Shown: positions 23,830-31,854 of the stretch, piece by piece
Layout: each line of letters begins with the position of its first letter
Numbering within the stretch: the first letter of the stretch is position 1
IMG/VR virus record: IMGVR_UViG_3300029787_000073
Span: 1-42,622 of that record
Origin: a virus
Direction: 5' to 3' (one strand)
DNA length: 42,622 nt
Translations under genes and position numbers: made by a program
The notes under the pieces: model-generated
Databases searched by the model: none
Told to the model about the DNA's origin: nothing
The model's input: only the letters and a program-made list of their open reading frames with translations

Positions 23830-24218
23830 TCCCCCTCTTCCTCCGTGACCGCTCCGCGCTCCATAACAACAGAGACAATCTCTTGCCTGTGTCTAGGCAG
23901 AATCCTGTCAAGGCATTCATCCGTAACATGACGAGGATTGCCTCGCGCTGTTTCGAACGGAATGTCTATTCCTTCTGCGTTTTTGAAGTTGCTCCAACCT
24001 CTGAGTCCATGACGGAGAACAGTAAGTTGATGCGTCCCCGAACGGAAGGATAGCTCCTCCTGTCCGGGGATGCTTGAGATCATCGAGTCTGCAACCTTGG
24101 CCTCTTCTGCAACGGTAAGACCGCGCAGAGTGAATACTGTTCGTTGCTCTTCAGGGAGCGAACGATCATCTTCAAGGACATAAGTAAAGGTAGCTTTCGG
24201 GTCGAGTGCAATCGGCAT
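23826..24218 (-). CDS. Putative tail assembly chaperone (gpG-like)
   Basis: The 130-aa acidic protein starts MPIALDPKATFTYVLEDDRS, continues with EEQRTVFTLRGLTVAEEAKV, and has a helical C-terminus (DECLDRILPRHRQEIVSVVM) ending in acidic residues (TEEEGE). A short beta N-terminus followed by a helical body, encoded between the major tail protein and the tape measure, is the usual setting of gpG-type tail assembly chaperones, which coat the tape measure before tube polymerisation. Sequence similarity is too weak for certainty. The assignment rests on position, size and the overlapping downstream -1 frame. It begins 28 bases after the major tail protein stop. Confidence 0.65.
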   Translation of the reverse strand: MPIALDPKATFTYVLEDDRSLPEEQRTVFTLRGLTVAEEAKVADSMISSIPGQEELSFRSGTHQLTVLRHGLRGWSNFKNAEGIDIPFETARGNPRHVTDECLDRILPRHRQEIVSVVMERGAVTEEEGE

Positions 24219-24245
24219 TTCGGGGCCTCCGTAGTTGCCAAGTTT

Positions 24246-25631
24246 CTAGAGTTGATAAAGGACGAACTCGTTGTTAGTTCCGAGTCGCTTGTTAGTTGCC
24301 GCGCCAGCAGCAGTTCCGGTGTTGTCGAAGTCTTCCTGAATTGAAGATCCATAGTCGCCACCAGTCAAGGTACTCGTCGTATCGTAGACAGTAACCTCGT
24401 CTCTGTTGCCGTCAGTCAGTCCAGTAAACTGAACCGCTGGCATCTTGAACTGGAACTTGTTGCCAGCCGTTGTGCCGACGTTCAACTTGGTCCTGCTCGT
24501 CTCTCCAACGAGGAACCTTTCCCAGAAGTCATAAGTGCCAGCCAACACAGCGTCCGGGTTCCAAGTCATCGTTGGAGTCCTGCCCGTGATGTAAGCCGCA
24601 GAGTATCCACTTGCGACTTCGACGTTCTCTCGAACGGTGACTTCGTTGCCCATGTTGATCGTCAAGGCGTTGAAGATCAGACCAGAAACAGCCGCTGCAC
24701 TTGTTGCGCCATAGCTTGAGTCTTGAATGGTCATGTCCACGCCGTCGAAGCTCGGAGGAATCGGACGTCCTTCAGCGACAGGTGTGAAGGTCAAGCCTTC
24801 GGTGTAGCCGTGCAGTCTTCCGGTGAACGTGAAGTTCATCAAGACTCTGTCACCAGCAACGAACACGAACTCAACATTGCCACGACATCCGACTGCGCTG
24901 ATCGCTGTCCCGGTGCTTGCCGTCTGTGAGTTGACGACGAACTCCATCGTGAGAGAAGAGTATGCACCGCCGCCAAGACGTTCGTCGCTTGTCGGGAACC
25001 ACGCGCAGCCACTTGCTGCCGTAGTACCGCTCTGGACTCCGCGAGCAAGGGAGGTAGCTCCGCAGATCGGCTCTGTGTCTTGGGGTACATTCGATGCGCC
25101 AGCCTTGATGTAGAAAAGCTCTCCGTCATCGTATCCCGTATCTCCAATCACTCGCCCGGAACGAGTGCTAGTTCCGTAGGTAGTGTCTGAGCCATTCGCG
25201 CCGATGTTCTCTTTGTGGAACATTGTGTAAGGCGCGTTCGTTCCGGCAAGGTTGCCGATCGCAGACCTGTAGAGTGCTCTCTGTGCATCGGCAGATCCTG
25301 CGTCGTTCAGCCCGTCAGCAGCTTCCATTCCGCAAGCCTTGAGAAGACTACCCCACCGAGGTGCAGTCGCAGCCGTCCCACTCCCGGCCATCTCGACAGA
25401 GAATGAAATCTCGATCGTTGCGCTCGGGGCGGTCTTGCTTGTTCCGGGAGTTTGCATTGGGACCGGAGTGATCGAACCACGAGTTGGGTTGCGATCGAAC
25501 TGTCTGTTCGTGATCGTCCAAGTCGGCTCGGTCGTTTCGATGTATCCTGCAGAGTTGTTGGGCTCGAGATATGTCCCCTCGGTACTTTCGAGGGCGAAGT
25601 AGACCTTGCGGTCAAAGGTGCGGAATGCCAT
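24246..25631 (-). CDS. Major tail (tube) protein (461 aa)
   Basis: The sequence is beta-rich with the features of siphovirus tube proteins: KVYFALESTEGTYLEPN near the N-terminus, PSATIEISFSVEMAGSG followed by WGSLLKACGMEAAD (outer-membrane-tube-like fold), and a repeated F-x-G-x pattern such as RVLMNFTFTGRLHGYTEG and PAVQFTGLTDGNRDEVT. At 461 aa it is longer than lambda V (246 aa), so extra surface domains on the tube are likely. It forms stacked hexameric rings around the tape measure. AGGAG stands seven bases before the ATG, in keeping with strong expression. It lies between the tail terminator candidate and the chaperone gene, as usual. Confidence 0.8.
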   Translation of the reverse strand: MAFRTFDRKVYFALESTEGTYLEPNNSAGYIETTEPTWTITNRQFDRNPTRGSITPVPMQTPGTSKTAPSATIEISFSVEMAGSGTAATAPRWGSLLKACGMEAADGLNDAGSADAQRALYRSAIGNLAGTNAPYTMFHKENIGANGSDTTYGTSTRSGRVIGDTGYDDGELFYIKAGASNVPQDTEPICGATSLARGVQSGTTAASGCAWFPTSDERLGGGAYSSLTMEFVVNSQTASTGTAISAVGCRGNVEFVFVAGDRVLMNFTFTGRLHGYTEGLTFTPVAEGRPIPPSFDGVDMTIQDSSYGATSAAAVSGLIFNALTINMGNEVTVRENVEVASGYSAAYITGRTPTMTWNPDAVLAGTYDFWERFLVGETSRTKLNVGTTAGNKFQFKMPAVQFTGLTDGNRDEVTVYDTTSTLTGGDYGSSIQEDFDNTGTAAGAATNKRLGTNNEFVLYQL

Positions 25632-25652
25632 GAGGGGGCTCCTAGTTCTGGT

Positions 25653-26129
25653 TCAGGTTGGTGAGTTCAAGTCGTTCCACACCGTTCGGTAATCCACTTC
25701 TAGGATTACATTCGCTGTGGTGTAAGGTTCGTCATCTTCTGTGGGGTAGAACACTTCATCGCTAGTCATGCGAGTGTTCAGCGCGTTACCGTTTCTGTAT
25801 CGGTCGATCAGAACGGCTTTGTGTACGTCTCGGATGAATCGTTCAATCTTGCTTGCTGCGTCTGTTCGAGTTCGCAAGAACAAGGTCAGTTGTATTCTGT
25901 AAGCTGCTGCAATCGTAAGAGTGCCCTGCGTTGCTTCTCTGTCGTAATCAGTTGAAAGAGGAACGATCACGATCGCAGGAAACATCTTCAACTCCATCGG
26001 ACCTGCGTCAATCCGTTGGATCTTCTCGACCGTCGTGTAGTAGTCAGAGCCAGCAACCAAAAGAGGAAGAGCAGTATTCTGGAGGTTGTCCAGAATCGCT
26101 TCTTTAACAGGTGATCCGCTAGGGGGCAT
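25653..26129 (-). CDS. Putative tail terminator / completion protein (158 aa)
   Basis: The protein has the helix-then-beta pattern of tail terminators (lambda U, HK97 gp10-neighbour types): KEAILDNLQNTALPLLV, then KMFPAIVIVPLSTDYDR, TIAAAYRIQLTLFLRTR, a helix ASKIERFIRDVHKAVLID and a final strand TTANVILEVDYRTVWND. The central motif of minutely conserved strands around a helix, and the place directly upstream of the major tail protein gene, support the call. It would cap the tail tube and join it to the head. It overlaps the upstream gene by 11 bases. Confidence 0.65.
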   Translation of the reverse strand: MPPSGSPVKEAILDNLQNTALPLLVAGSDYYTTVEKIQRIDAGPMELKMFPAIVIVPLSTDYDREATQGTLTIAAAYRIQLTLFLRTRTDAASKIERFIRDVHKAVLIDRYRNGNALNTRMTSDEVFYPTEDDEPYTTANVILEVDYRTVWNDLNSPT

Positions 26130-26517
26130 GAAGCATCTCCTCCAAGACCACCCTGAAAGAGAATCCGTTGTGCCTAGTCTTCGTCATCACTAAGGGAGCC
26201 GCGACCATTCTTACAATTAGGTTCTCCGTTCCGGAGTAAGCCTCATTGGTTGTCGCATAAGCTAAACCCTGAGAACCGCCCGTCGACTTCTTCCAAAGAG
26301 TCATCGCGCGGTTGTACTGCGTTTTCGTCGCGTTGCGAAAGTTGAGAGTAAACTGACGAACAGCCGCTTGACCTTGGGCTGACTCGCTAGACTGAGTTTG
26401 CCGACGCTGAACTAGCGGACCCTCCCAAGGAGTCCTGACACCCCTGCGATTCACGGCGACACCTACCGGATAAGAGTCCGGAACAATGTCCCAAGTGTCT
26501 ACGGCTGAGTAGGCCAT
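26119..26517 (-). CDS. Putative tail-head joining protein (132 aa)
   Basis: I do not recognise a named family. Visible features are MAYSAVDTWDIVPDSYPVG, a polar segment (QTQSSESAQGQAAVRQF), TLNFRNATKTQYNRAMTLWK, and a final pair of strands (NLIVRMVAAPLVMTKTRH; GFSFRVVLEEML). The strand-turn layout with an aromatic helix FRNATKTQYNRAMTLW resembles small distal tail or joining proteins that dock on a ring. It lies between the HK97 gp10-like gene (start and stop share one base) and the tail terminator candidate, so it probably helps to build the head-tail interface or the tail. The exact role is open. Confidence 0.55.
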   Translation of the reverse strand: MAYSAVDTWDIVPDSYPVGVAVNRRGVRTPWEGPLVQRRQTQSSESAQGQAAVRQFTLNFRNATKTQYNRAMTLWKKSTGGSQGLAYATTNEAYSGTENLIVRMVAAPLVMTKTRHNGFSFRVVLEEMLHAP

Positions 26518-27170
26518 CAGACCGCCCCCTTCGTCTCTACAAGGACTTTAAGGAGCCTGTCCGATAACTCGGGCAACTTCTGTTTGCCGACCACCATGAG
26601 CTTCTCAGAGGCTCCTAGGCGAGGCGGGACTTTGACCGAAGCCTTGAGCTTGTAGAGAGGCTTGACTCTGCCTTTCGGAGTGCGATACATGATGATAGCT
26701 TCTCCGTGTTTCTTCAGGATGAAGGTTGGTCCGAAGCCTGTTGTGTAACCGCCTGCCTCTCTGCGAATAACAGCCTTAGGCTTTAGCGTCCCGGTGCTTG
26801 GCCTAAGAGCATTGCCTAAAGGTATGGTGAGCATTTTGCCCTGAGCCTGAATAGTTCCGCCTTCCTCTTGAAGGCGCGCGTAACCTGCTCTTCCTCCGCC
26901 GACCCTAAGTATGGCCCTCAATGATCCGAGCTTGTTTCCTACAACTCTTCCACCGATCGAAGAACGCAAAGCACCAGATCTTGCTCTTAGTTTTCTGCCG
27001 CGAGTCGGACCCGGATAGTATCCGCTAAACTGCTGCTTCTTCATCCGCTGAACCCAAGTCTCTTGGAGTTCGACGAATCCATCTTTAGCAGCTTTGAACA
27101 GCTTAGGCGCAAGCGAGTCCATAGCTCGCTTGAACTCCGGAGAGTTGCTTATGAAACGAAGATCACTCAT
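26517..27170 (-). CDS. HK97 gp10-like / minor tail completion protein (217 aa)
   Basis: The 217-aa protein has a helix near the N-terminus (FKRAMDSLAPKLFKAAKDGF), then SGALRSSIGGRVV and YARLQEEGGTIQAQGK, which are the recognisable pieces of HK97 gp10-like and lambda Z-like proteins (R-S-G-x-L-R-x-S-I, then a short helix and E-x-G-G). The C-terminal half is basic and strand-rich (LKPKAVIRREAGGYTTGFG), ending in a helix. Family members complete the neck or tail proximal end. It overlaps the connector gene upstream by four bases and the next gene by one, so this set is translated as a unit. Confidence 0.7.
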   Translation of the reverse strand: MSDLRFISNSPEFKRAMDSLAPKLFKAAKDGFVELQETWVQRMKKQQFSGYYPGPTRGRKLRARSGALRSSIGGRVVGNKLGSLRAILRVGGGRAGYARLQEEGGTIQAQGKMLTIPLGNALRPSTGTLKPKAVIRREAGGYTTGFGPTFILKKHGEAIIMYRTPKGRVKPLYKLKASVKVPPRLGASEKLMVVGKQKLPELSDRLLKVLVETKGAV

Positions 27171-27784
27171 ACGCCGAACCGCTGCCTTCGATAGGGAATC
27201 AGCGCCTCGATAACATCAGGCAAGAACTGAACCGGACCTTCTACCGCTGAACCATAGTCGTTGATCTTTGTTGACTTGGTCATTGGCTCATCACGCCTTC
27301 GCCACATCGCGATGACCTGCGTTTCACAGGCTGAAGCAATAGCTGGATAGTTGATGATGATGCCATCAGTAGTTTCTGCGAAGCCTCCGGTGTAAACAAC
27401 CTGAACAGCGCCGGGGGCTGTCAATGTGTTGTTTCCTAAGTAGGAGGTAATCGGGTAGTGGTTGAAGTGAACAGCGCCCGTCTCTAGGTCGGTGTGATAA
27501 TCAGAAGAAGACTCTGCCGCCGCGCTAGAGAAGTTCCAAGCAACATCAATCTTGATTGAGCTAATAGAGTTCTGAGCCGGGATCGGATAGGCGCGCAGAA
27601 AGATCACACGCTGCCTCGGTCGTATGTCGTACTCTTCTGTTCTAGCTTGTTGCTTGAGAGGTCGGTCTATGAAGTTTTCGATGCGTTGCGAGACAACAGC
27701 AATAAGCTGATCCAAGACGGTGTCATGGGTCGTGCTTGTGATCTCAAGAAGAGACTTGATTCGATCTTTTGTTGTCGCGTCCAT
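27167..27784 (-). CDS. Head-tail connector protein (HK97 gp6-like, 205 aa)
   Basis: The N-terminal helices KDRIKSLLEITSTTHDTVLD and QLIAVVSQRIENFIDRPL, the strand LRAYPIPAQNSISSIKI with its Pro, and the later helix ASACETQVIAMWRRRDEPM match gp6-like adaptor proteins of the HK97/SPP1 gp15 class. These assemble a 12- or 13-fold ring under the portal. Here there is an extra beta insertion in the middle (about 75-130, WNFSSAAAESSSDYHTD and GAVHFNHYPITSYLG), as often seen in longer adaptors. The gene precedes the gp10-like gene with a four-base overlap and follows a small Lys-rich gene, which fits the usual connector order. Confidence 0.7.
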   Translation of the reverse strand: MDATTKDRIKSLLEITSTTHDTVLDQLIAVVSQRIENFIDRPLKQQARTEEYDIRPRQRVIFLRAYPIPAQNSISSIKIDVAWNFSSAAAESSSDYHTDLETGAVHFNHYPITSYLGNNTLTAPGAVQVVYTGGFAETTDGIIINYPAIASACETQVIAMWRRRDEPMTKSTKINDYGSAVEGPVQFLPDVIEALIPYRRQRFGV

Positions 27785-27788
27785 CTAC

Positions 27789-28037
27789 CTATGCTTCAGG
27801 AGTTGAGTCCTTCGTCTGATAGGTTGCTTTCTTAGACTTCTTCTTAGGCTTGCTCTCTTTCAAGCCTTCGACTAGCGTGACGCTTGACTGCTTGCCTTTC
27901 AGAAGAGCTTCCGCTTCATGTCGTTTCGTCTTGTCCGGGCTGTCAGTCGCAAGAGCGATAACGTCGCCAGCAACGCCGAGAAGTTCATTCCGATGACCAC
28001 GAAGCTCGTGCCCTTCTTTGATTAGATAGTGCTGCAT
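27789..28037 (-). CDS. Small hypothetical head-region protein (82 aa)
   Basis: The protein begins MQHYLIKEGHELRGHRNELL and continues with a helix (AGDVIALATDSPDKTKRHEA, EALLKGKQ) and a Lys-rich disordered end (KESKPKKKSKKATYQTK). I do not recognise it. Position between the decoration-like genes and the connector suggests a small head or neck accessory. The Lys-rich tail is shared in style with the 83-aa gene upstream. The gene stands after a strong hairpin (28068-28130), so its expression may be tuned separately. It ends four bases before the connector start. Confidence 0.6.
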   Translation of the reverse strand: MQHYLIKEGHELRGHRNELLGVAGDVIALATDSPDKTKRHEAEALLKGKQSSVTLVEGLKESKPKKKSKKATYQTKDSTPEA

Positions 28038-28067
28038 TGTTTTTGTTGTTAGCAGGGTTGAGAGAAA

Positions 28068-28130
28068 GGCTGACGAGTCAGGCAGGAGATCGAACCTGAC
28101 TCGCCAGCGCGAGGGTGGAAGAAGTCAGCC
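28068..28130 (-). ncRNA. Nested RNA hairpin in the head gene region
   Basis: On the minus strand an outer perfect 7-bp stem, GGCTGAC/GTCAGCC (28068-28074 with 28124-28130), encloses an inner perfect 9-bp stem, CGAGTCAGG/CCTGACTCG (28074-28082 with 28095-28103). One base at the junction is shared. Downstream (minus direction) follows TTTCTCTC. The inner loop region reads TTCGATC, recalling a tRNA T-loop, but lengths do not fit a tRNA. It may attenuate transcription between capsid and connector genes or act as an RNA processing site. Confidence 0.5.
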
Positions 28131-28133
28131 CCG

Positions 28134-28385
28134 CTAGGTTTTCTTCTTAGTCTTCTTCTTTGTCGTCTTCTTCTTCGCCTTCTTTGGCGCAGGTTCAGCA
28201 ACAAACTTAGAGACGAGAACAGGGGAGACAGTTGCAGTCCTTTCAGCGCGAACAAAAATTTCAGGCTGTGCAGCAAACGCCTCACGATCATGCGAGAGAT
28301 CCGTGTCGATCACATATCCCAGTTCACCTCGAACGCTTCCGTCCGGGTAAAGCAATACAGCGCGCTTCTTAACTTTGTACTTCAT
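28134..28385 (-). CDS. Small hypothetical protein with Lys-rich tail (83 aa)
   Basis: The sequence starts MKYKVKKRAVLLYPDGSVRG, followed by ELGYVIDTDLSHDREAF, and finishes with a Lys/Thr repeat tail (PKKAKKKTTKKKTKKKT). The N-terminal part is predicted to be a compact beta unit; the basic tail would contact DNA or the capsid lining. I know no family. It lies 9 bases after the 148-aa putative decoration protein and before the hairpin at 28130. It may be a minor head component. The tail also reads as an AAG-rich repeat in the DNA, so its length may vary between relatives. Confidence 0.6.
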   Translation of the reverse strand: MKYKVKKRAVLLYPDGSVRGELGYVIDTDLSHDREAFAAQPEIFVRAERTATVSPVLVSKFVAEPAPKKAKKKTTKKKTKKKT

Positions 28386-28394
28386 CGTTTTGTC

Positions 28395-28841
28395 CTACAC
28401 GTTGAAGAGAGGAGCCGAAGCTGCGTTTGCATCATCGGACACGGTGTTGGTCAGGTAAGGCATCAACACAAGCGACGCGCTGTAAAGGTGCGCGTTGCTT
28501 GCGGAGTGATTAGCTCGCAGACGAATAAACCTCTGCGTGTTGTTGAGGTCGACCGCAATGATCTTAACTTCGTTGTCATTCGCATGAGCGAAGGCAGCCG
28601 TAGTTGCGTCATCAGTCGTGTTCAACTTTTTACAGGCGGTATATGTCCCCCCCGATGTAGTCGCTTGCTCAACATGGAACGTAATGGTTTCACCGCTATA
28701 GATGTCGCCAAGATTGATCAGGATGAACGCATAAGCGTACTTCGCTGTGTCCACGCTGTTGCCGTCTCGGTCTGCCGAGAAAGAAGCAGGTGAGTGCAAA
28801 GAACTTACGACAACACAGTTGCCTACATCGAGGAGGGTCAT
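28395..28841 (-). CDS. Putative capsid decoration protein, copy 2 (148 aa)
   Basis: This protein is a paralogue of the next gene (28853-29305). Both begin MT(L/V)LD(V/L)GN and share spaced blocks: AFILINLG versus AIVVIDCGAK, ITFHVEQAT versus YTFKVEEAS, YTACKKLN versus FTTAKKLVDG, VKIIAVDLNNTQRFIRLR versus YLIAMDARRLKRYVRIA, and a closing VLMPYLTN versus ITMPNYTGD. The sequences are beta-rich with no helix-rich domain. Placement directly after the major capsid protein suggests cement or decoration proteins on the capsid surface; alternatives are fibres or scaffolding-like accessories. The copies have clearly diverged, so they may occupy different capsid sites. Confidence 0.6.
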   Translation of the reverse strand: MTLLDVGNCVVVSSLHSPASFSADRDGNSVDTAKYAYAFILINLGDIYSGETITFHVEQATTSGGTYTACKKLNTTDDATTAAFAHANDNEVKIIAVDLNNTQRFIRLRANHSASNAHLYSASLVLMPYLTNTVSDDANAASAPLFNV

Positions 28842-28852
28842 ATCGCAATCTC

Positions 28853-29305
28853 CTAGACGGTCAGGTCAGGAGTTCCAGCATCGCCCGTGTAGTTGGGCAT
28901 AGTGATGATGCTGCAAGAAACGGGGAAGTTGTCAGAACCGCCACCGGAGAGATCGCAAGCGATTCGGACGTAACGCTTAAGGCGTCTCGCGTCCATCGCA
29001 ATGAGATACTGACGATCGTCAGTTGCTCCGGCAGTTGCTGTGACAGCAATCTCTGCATCTGTCGTGGAGACTTCACCGTCAACGAGTTTCTTCGCTGTAG
29101 TGAACGTCGCGTTGTCAGAAGCCTCTTCAACTTTGAAGGTGTAAGCCGAAGTGGTTCCAGCCTTCGCACCGCAGTCGATGACTACGATAGCGTAGGTTTC
29201 ACCAGCGAGGTCAACAGCCGTAGCGTCTCCGGAAGAAGCAGAAAGCACCTGCGGTGTAATCTGTCGAGTGACGGCAATGTTATTGCCAAGGTCTAATACA
29301 GTCAT
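28853..29305 (-). CDS. Putative capsid decoration protein, copy 1 (150 aa)
   Basis: This is the partner of the 28395 gene, 11 bases upstream of it. It has an N-terminal MTVLDLGNNIAVTRQITPQ, a strand-rich core with GETYAIVVIDCGAKAG, TFKVEEASDN and KKLVDGEVST, and a C-terminal half with RQYLIAMDARRLKRYVRIAC ending in NYTGDAGTPDLTV. The Ile/Val-rich strands and Thr/Gly turns suit a small beta-sandwich protein exposed on the virion. It follows the major capsid protein by 18 bases, the usual place for decoration or cement genes. Function inferred from position and composition only. Confidence 0.6.
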   Translation of the reverse strand: MTVLDLGNNIAVTRQITPQVLSASSGDATAVDLAGETYAIVVIDCGAKAGTTSAYTFKVEEASDNATFTTAKKLVDGEVSTTDAEIAVTATAGATDDRQYLIAMDARRLKRYVRIACDLSGGGSDNFPVSCSIITMPNYTGDAGTPDLTV

Positions 29306-29323
29306 GGGTATAACTCCTGTCGA

Positions 29324-30556
29324 TCAGCTATCGACGCAGTAAGAGAAGGACTCAGGGTGACGAAGAGCCACGTCACACCGCATCGTAGCGCGGATGTGAG
29401 TCTGATCCTTGGAGAAGGCATCGTCCGAAGTGTCGGATGCAAGAAGGCGGAGTCCACCCCAACGCGCGATGAGAACATCATCCCAGTTGCCGAAGCAAAC
29501 AGAGCGCGTCCAAGATCCCGTGCCAGTAGTCGGCGCGGTCATCTGCGTTGAAGTACGGAACTGATAACCGAACAAGGTAGTAGCGAAACCTTCAGCGGTG
29601 TTCACGGCTGTGAGCGGGACTGAAGCACCACCGCCATCAACAGTCATCTGACGGATCTGAGAAAGCATGGTCGGGTGAATCGCCCAGCCGAGGCGACCAC
29701 GAAGAGCGTTCGCTGCGTCAAGGTCAGACAAGAACTCCATCATGATCGCAGGAGTCGGAGGAGTGTCAGCGTCCGGGTCTGTTGAGACAACGGTGCTAAC
29801 TCCGGCAGTCTGCATGATGCCGACAGGCTCACCTGCGCCGCCACCTGCTGAACCGTTAAGAACACCAAGGTCGAGAGCAAGTCCAAGCTGTGAAGCAAGG
29901 TCTTCTTCGATGATGGAGTCAGCGGTAGGAGTCGAAGTCTCAAGGAGAAGGTTCGACAAGATCACGCGACCTGCAACAGTCTTCGGCGTCATGTTGATCT
30001 GCTCGAAGCCAAGATCACTTGCAGTGATCGTTGAGTTCTCGCTGACCCAGTAGCCTGTAGCTGAAGTGGTGAGCTTGGGGATCGTAAGAGGAGTGCTGCT
30101 TGCAGCAAGGTCTCTTGCGCCAAGGTCGTAAGCAACTACGTTAGCCTTGAGCTTCTCAATGACCTGAGTGATCGCCTCCTCGGGTACGATGTAGCCACCG
30201 CTGGGATCTACTCCCGTGCTCATGGCCTTCTCTTTCATCTCAGCGAAGACTTCCTTCTCGTAAGGAGCGTCGCGGAAATCTTTGCGAGCAAGAGCGCGGC
30301 AAGCGCGAGCCATGCTGAAAGAGTCGGTCTTCTGCTCAGAGGTAGCGACCTCAACACCGGGGAGGTGTCCACGTCGCTCTTCAGCAATGTTTGATTTGAC
30401 TTCTTCGATCGCGCCTTCGAGTGACTTGATCTGCTGCTGCAGTTCGTCACGCTTAGACTCTTCGGAAGAGCGCCACTCTGAAATGGTAGACTCTAGGTTG
30501 TCGCCTAGAACTTCCAACTGCTTCTCAAAAGCAGATTCAAGATTCGGTGTATCCAT
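29324..30556 (-). CDS. Major capsid protein, HK97 fold (410 aa)
   Basis: An N-terminal coiled-coil delta domain (about 1-95: LQQQIKSLEGAIEEVKSNIA) acts as an internal scaffold and is probably removed by the protease encoded upstream. The mature capsid part carries HK97 signatures: SGGYIVPEEAITQVIEKL near 120-140, TATGYWVSEN-type (here SATGYWVSENSTI) in the E-loop region, a PKTVAGRVILSNLLLETS stretch leading to the spine helix, GEPVGIMQTAG after the P-domain, and RCDVALRHPESFSYC near the end. It builds the icosahedral head. It lies five bases downstream of the protease gene, the usual HK97 order portal-protease-capsid. Confidence 0.95.
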   Translation of the reverse strand: MDTPNLESAFEKQLEVLGDNLESTISEWRSSEESKRDELQQQIKSLEGAIEEVKSNIAEERRGHLPGVEVATSEQKTDSFSMARACRALARKDFRDAPYEKEVFAEMKEKAMSTGVDPSGGYIVPEEAITQVIEKLKANVVAYDLGARDLAASSTPLTIPKLTTSATGYWVSENSTITASDLGFEQINMTPKTVAGRVILSNLLLETSTPTADSIIEEDLASQLGLALDLGVLNGSAGGGAGEPVGIMQTAGVSTVVSTDPDADTPPTPAIMMEFLSDLDAANALRGRLGWAIHPTMLSQIRQMTVDGGGASVPLTAVNTAEGFATTLFGYQFRTSTQMTAPTTGTGSWTRSVCFGNWDDVLIARWGGLRLLASDTSDDAFSKDQTHIRATMRCDVALRHPESFSYCVDS

Positions 30557-30561
30557 TTGGA

Positions 30562-31854
30562 TCAGTCCATATTGGGTTTGTTGTTTTCTGAAAGTAAGTC
30601 CCGTTTCATCCGTTCCGCGAAACCCCGGACACGGTCATCTACCAACTCTGACAACTTCTCAACTCGTTCGGCATCGGACGCTTTGGCTTCGGACTCTGTT
30701 GCAGGGTCGCCTTCCACGTCACCGATCGAATCTTTTTGAAGAGTCTTCGTAAGGTCGTTCAAGCTATCGACGAGTCCACGGGTCGCTCTCGTCTGTTCAG
30801 CTTGCTGTTCAATCAAGGAAGTCATTGCTTCGACGAGCTTCAACTGAGGACCAACGGTCCAGTCTTCTTCAGCGCTCTTAGCTTCCTCGGGTTCTGTATC
30901 TCCTTCATAAGGAGAACACTTCTTGTCGCAGACTGAATTGGCAACAGCTACGGCTTGTTCTTGATCCATACCTTCCTCAATGAGTTCAGGAATTTTGCGT
31001 TCAACACATTCAGACTTGCTCTCGCCATCCTGCCTACAAGCAGGAGACTTCTCTTCTGTAGCTTTCTCAGAACTGTCTTCCTTATCAACTTCAGGCTGTA
31101 CATCTTCTGCGCTCTTGATCGAGAGCGCGCCGAAGTCAACGAAAGAGCGGATGGCAGCGCGTACTTTGGTCAGCGCTATCTCTTCGTTCGCAGGATAAGT
31201 ATCAAAGAAACGCGCCGCCGCTCCGCTGTTCATAAGACCTTCTGTAGTCAAAGCCTTCACGCCTTCTTGCAGCGCGCTAGGGTTTGCAGGAACAGCGACC
31301 ACAGAGATCTCCATGAGTTCGGCTCCTGTGTACAGTTGTCCATAAGGACCCATGCCAAGCTTCAGACGCTTCTTCTCGTCAACCTCTTCCGAAGCTGTAG
31401 GCATAAAGCCAACGGAAGTTGCTCTTATGAATCCACGCGCTGCAAGCTGATAGATCGTGTCTGCGAACTCGAACGCTTCTTTCGGAGCGAACTCAATGTC
31501 AGCCGTCAATCGCGCTGGTCCGTATCGTCTACGAACATTGGTAGACTTTCCAATCGGAGGAACACTCTTACCATCATGAGCCCAAAGGACTACAGGGTTC
31601 TGCTTGTAGCGGGATATGTCCCATCCTTTGACTTTGATGATGTCGCCCATTCGGTCAACAGTTTCATCAGAGACTAGGTAAGAGATCGAACGCGAGTCTT
31701 CGTTCACAGACAAAGGCTCTTGAGCTTTGACGCGAACCTGCAGAAGTTCCGGATTCGTTTTTATCTGAGCAACGCGATCAGATCCAAGTGAAGCCATGTC
31801 TTGCATAGACGCTTGGCCTGATGCGACTAAAGCCGCGAGTTCGTGGTGAGTCAT
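30562..31854 (-). CDS. HK97-type prohead protease with long Cys-containing C-terminus (430 aa)
   Basis: The protease core (about 40-200) has the U35 pattern: SISYLVSDETVDRMGDII, the catalytic His93 in VVLWAHDG, the nucleophile candidate Ser147 in RATSVGFMP, and ELMEISVVAVPANPSA (179-194). It cuts the delta domain from the capsid protein during head maturation. At 430 aa it is roughly twice the usual length. The additional C-terminal region includes a cysteine module at about 271-320 (ACRQDGESKSECVERKIPEL; CDKKC) and a helical, Gln/Glu-rich end that could serve as a scaffolding domain. It overlaps the portal stop by four bases; AGGAG precedes the ATG. Confidence 0.9.
   Translation of the reverse strand: MTHHELAALVASGQASMQDMASLGSDRVAQIKTNPELLQVRVKAQEPLSVNEDSRSISYLVSDETVDRMGDIIKVKGWDISRYKQNPVVLWAHDGKSVPPIGKSTNVRRRYGPARLTADIEFAPKEAFEFADTIYQLAARGFIRATSVGFMPTASEEVDEKKRLKLGMGPYGQLYTGAELMEISVVAVPANPSALQEGVKALTTEGLMNSGAAARFFDTYPANEEIALTKVRAAIRSFVDFGALSIKSAEDVQPEVDKEDSSEKATEEKSPACRQDGESKSECVERKIPELIEEGMDQEQAVAVANSVCDKKCSPYEGDTEPEEAKSAEEDWTVGPQLKLVEAMTSLIEQQAEQTRATRGLVDSLNDLTKTLQKDSIGDVEGDPATESEAKASDAERVEKLSELVDDRVRGFAERMKRDLLSENNKPNMD

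Noticed and set aside
28068-28130. tRNA-like element with TTCGATC loop
   Set aside because: It is only 63 nt, with eight extra bases between the presumed T-stem and acceptor stem and no D- or anticodon arm, so it is a nested hairpin.
28049-28291. Minus-strand frame rich in Arg across the hairpin and the Lys-rich tail
   Set aside because: It is a shifted reading of the AAG-repeat tail of the 83-aa gene and runs through the hairpin.
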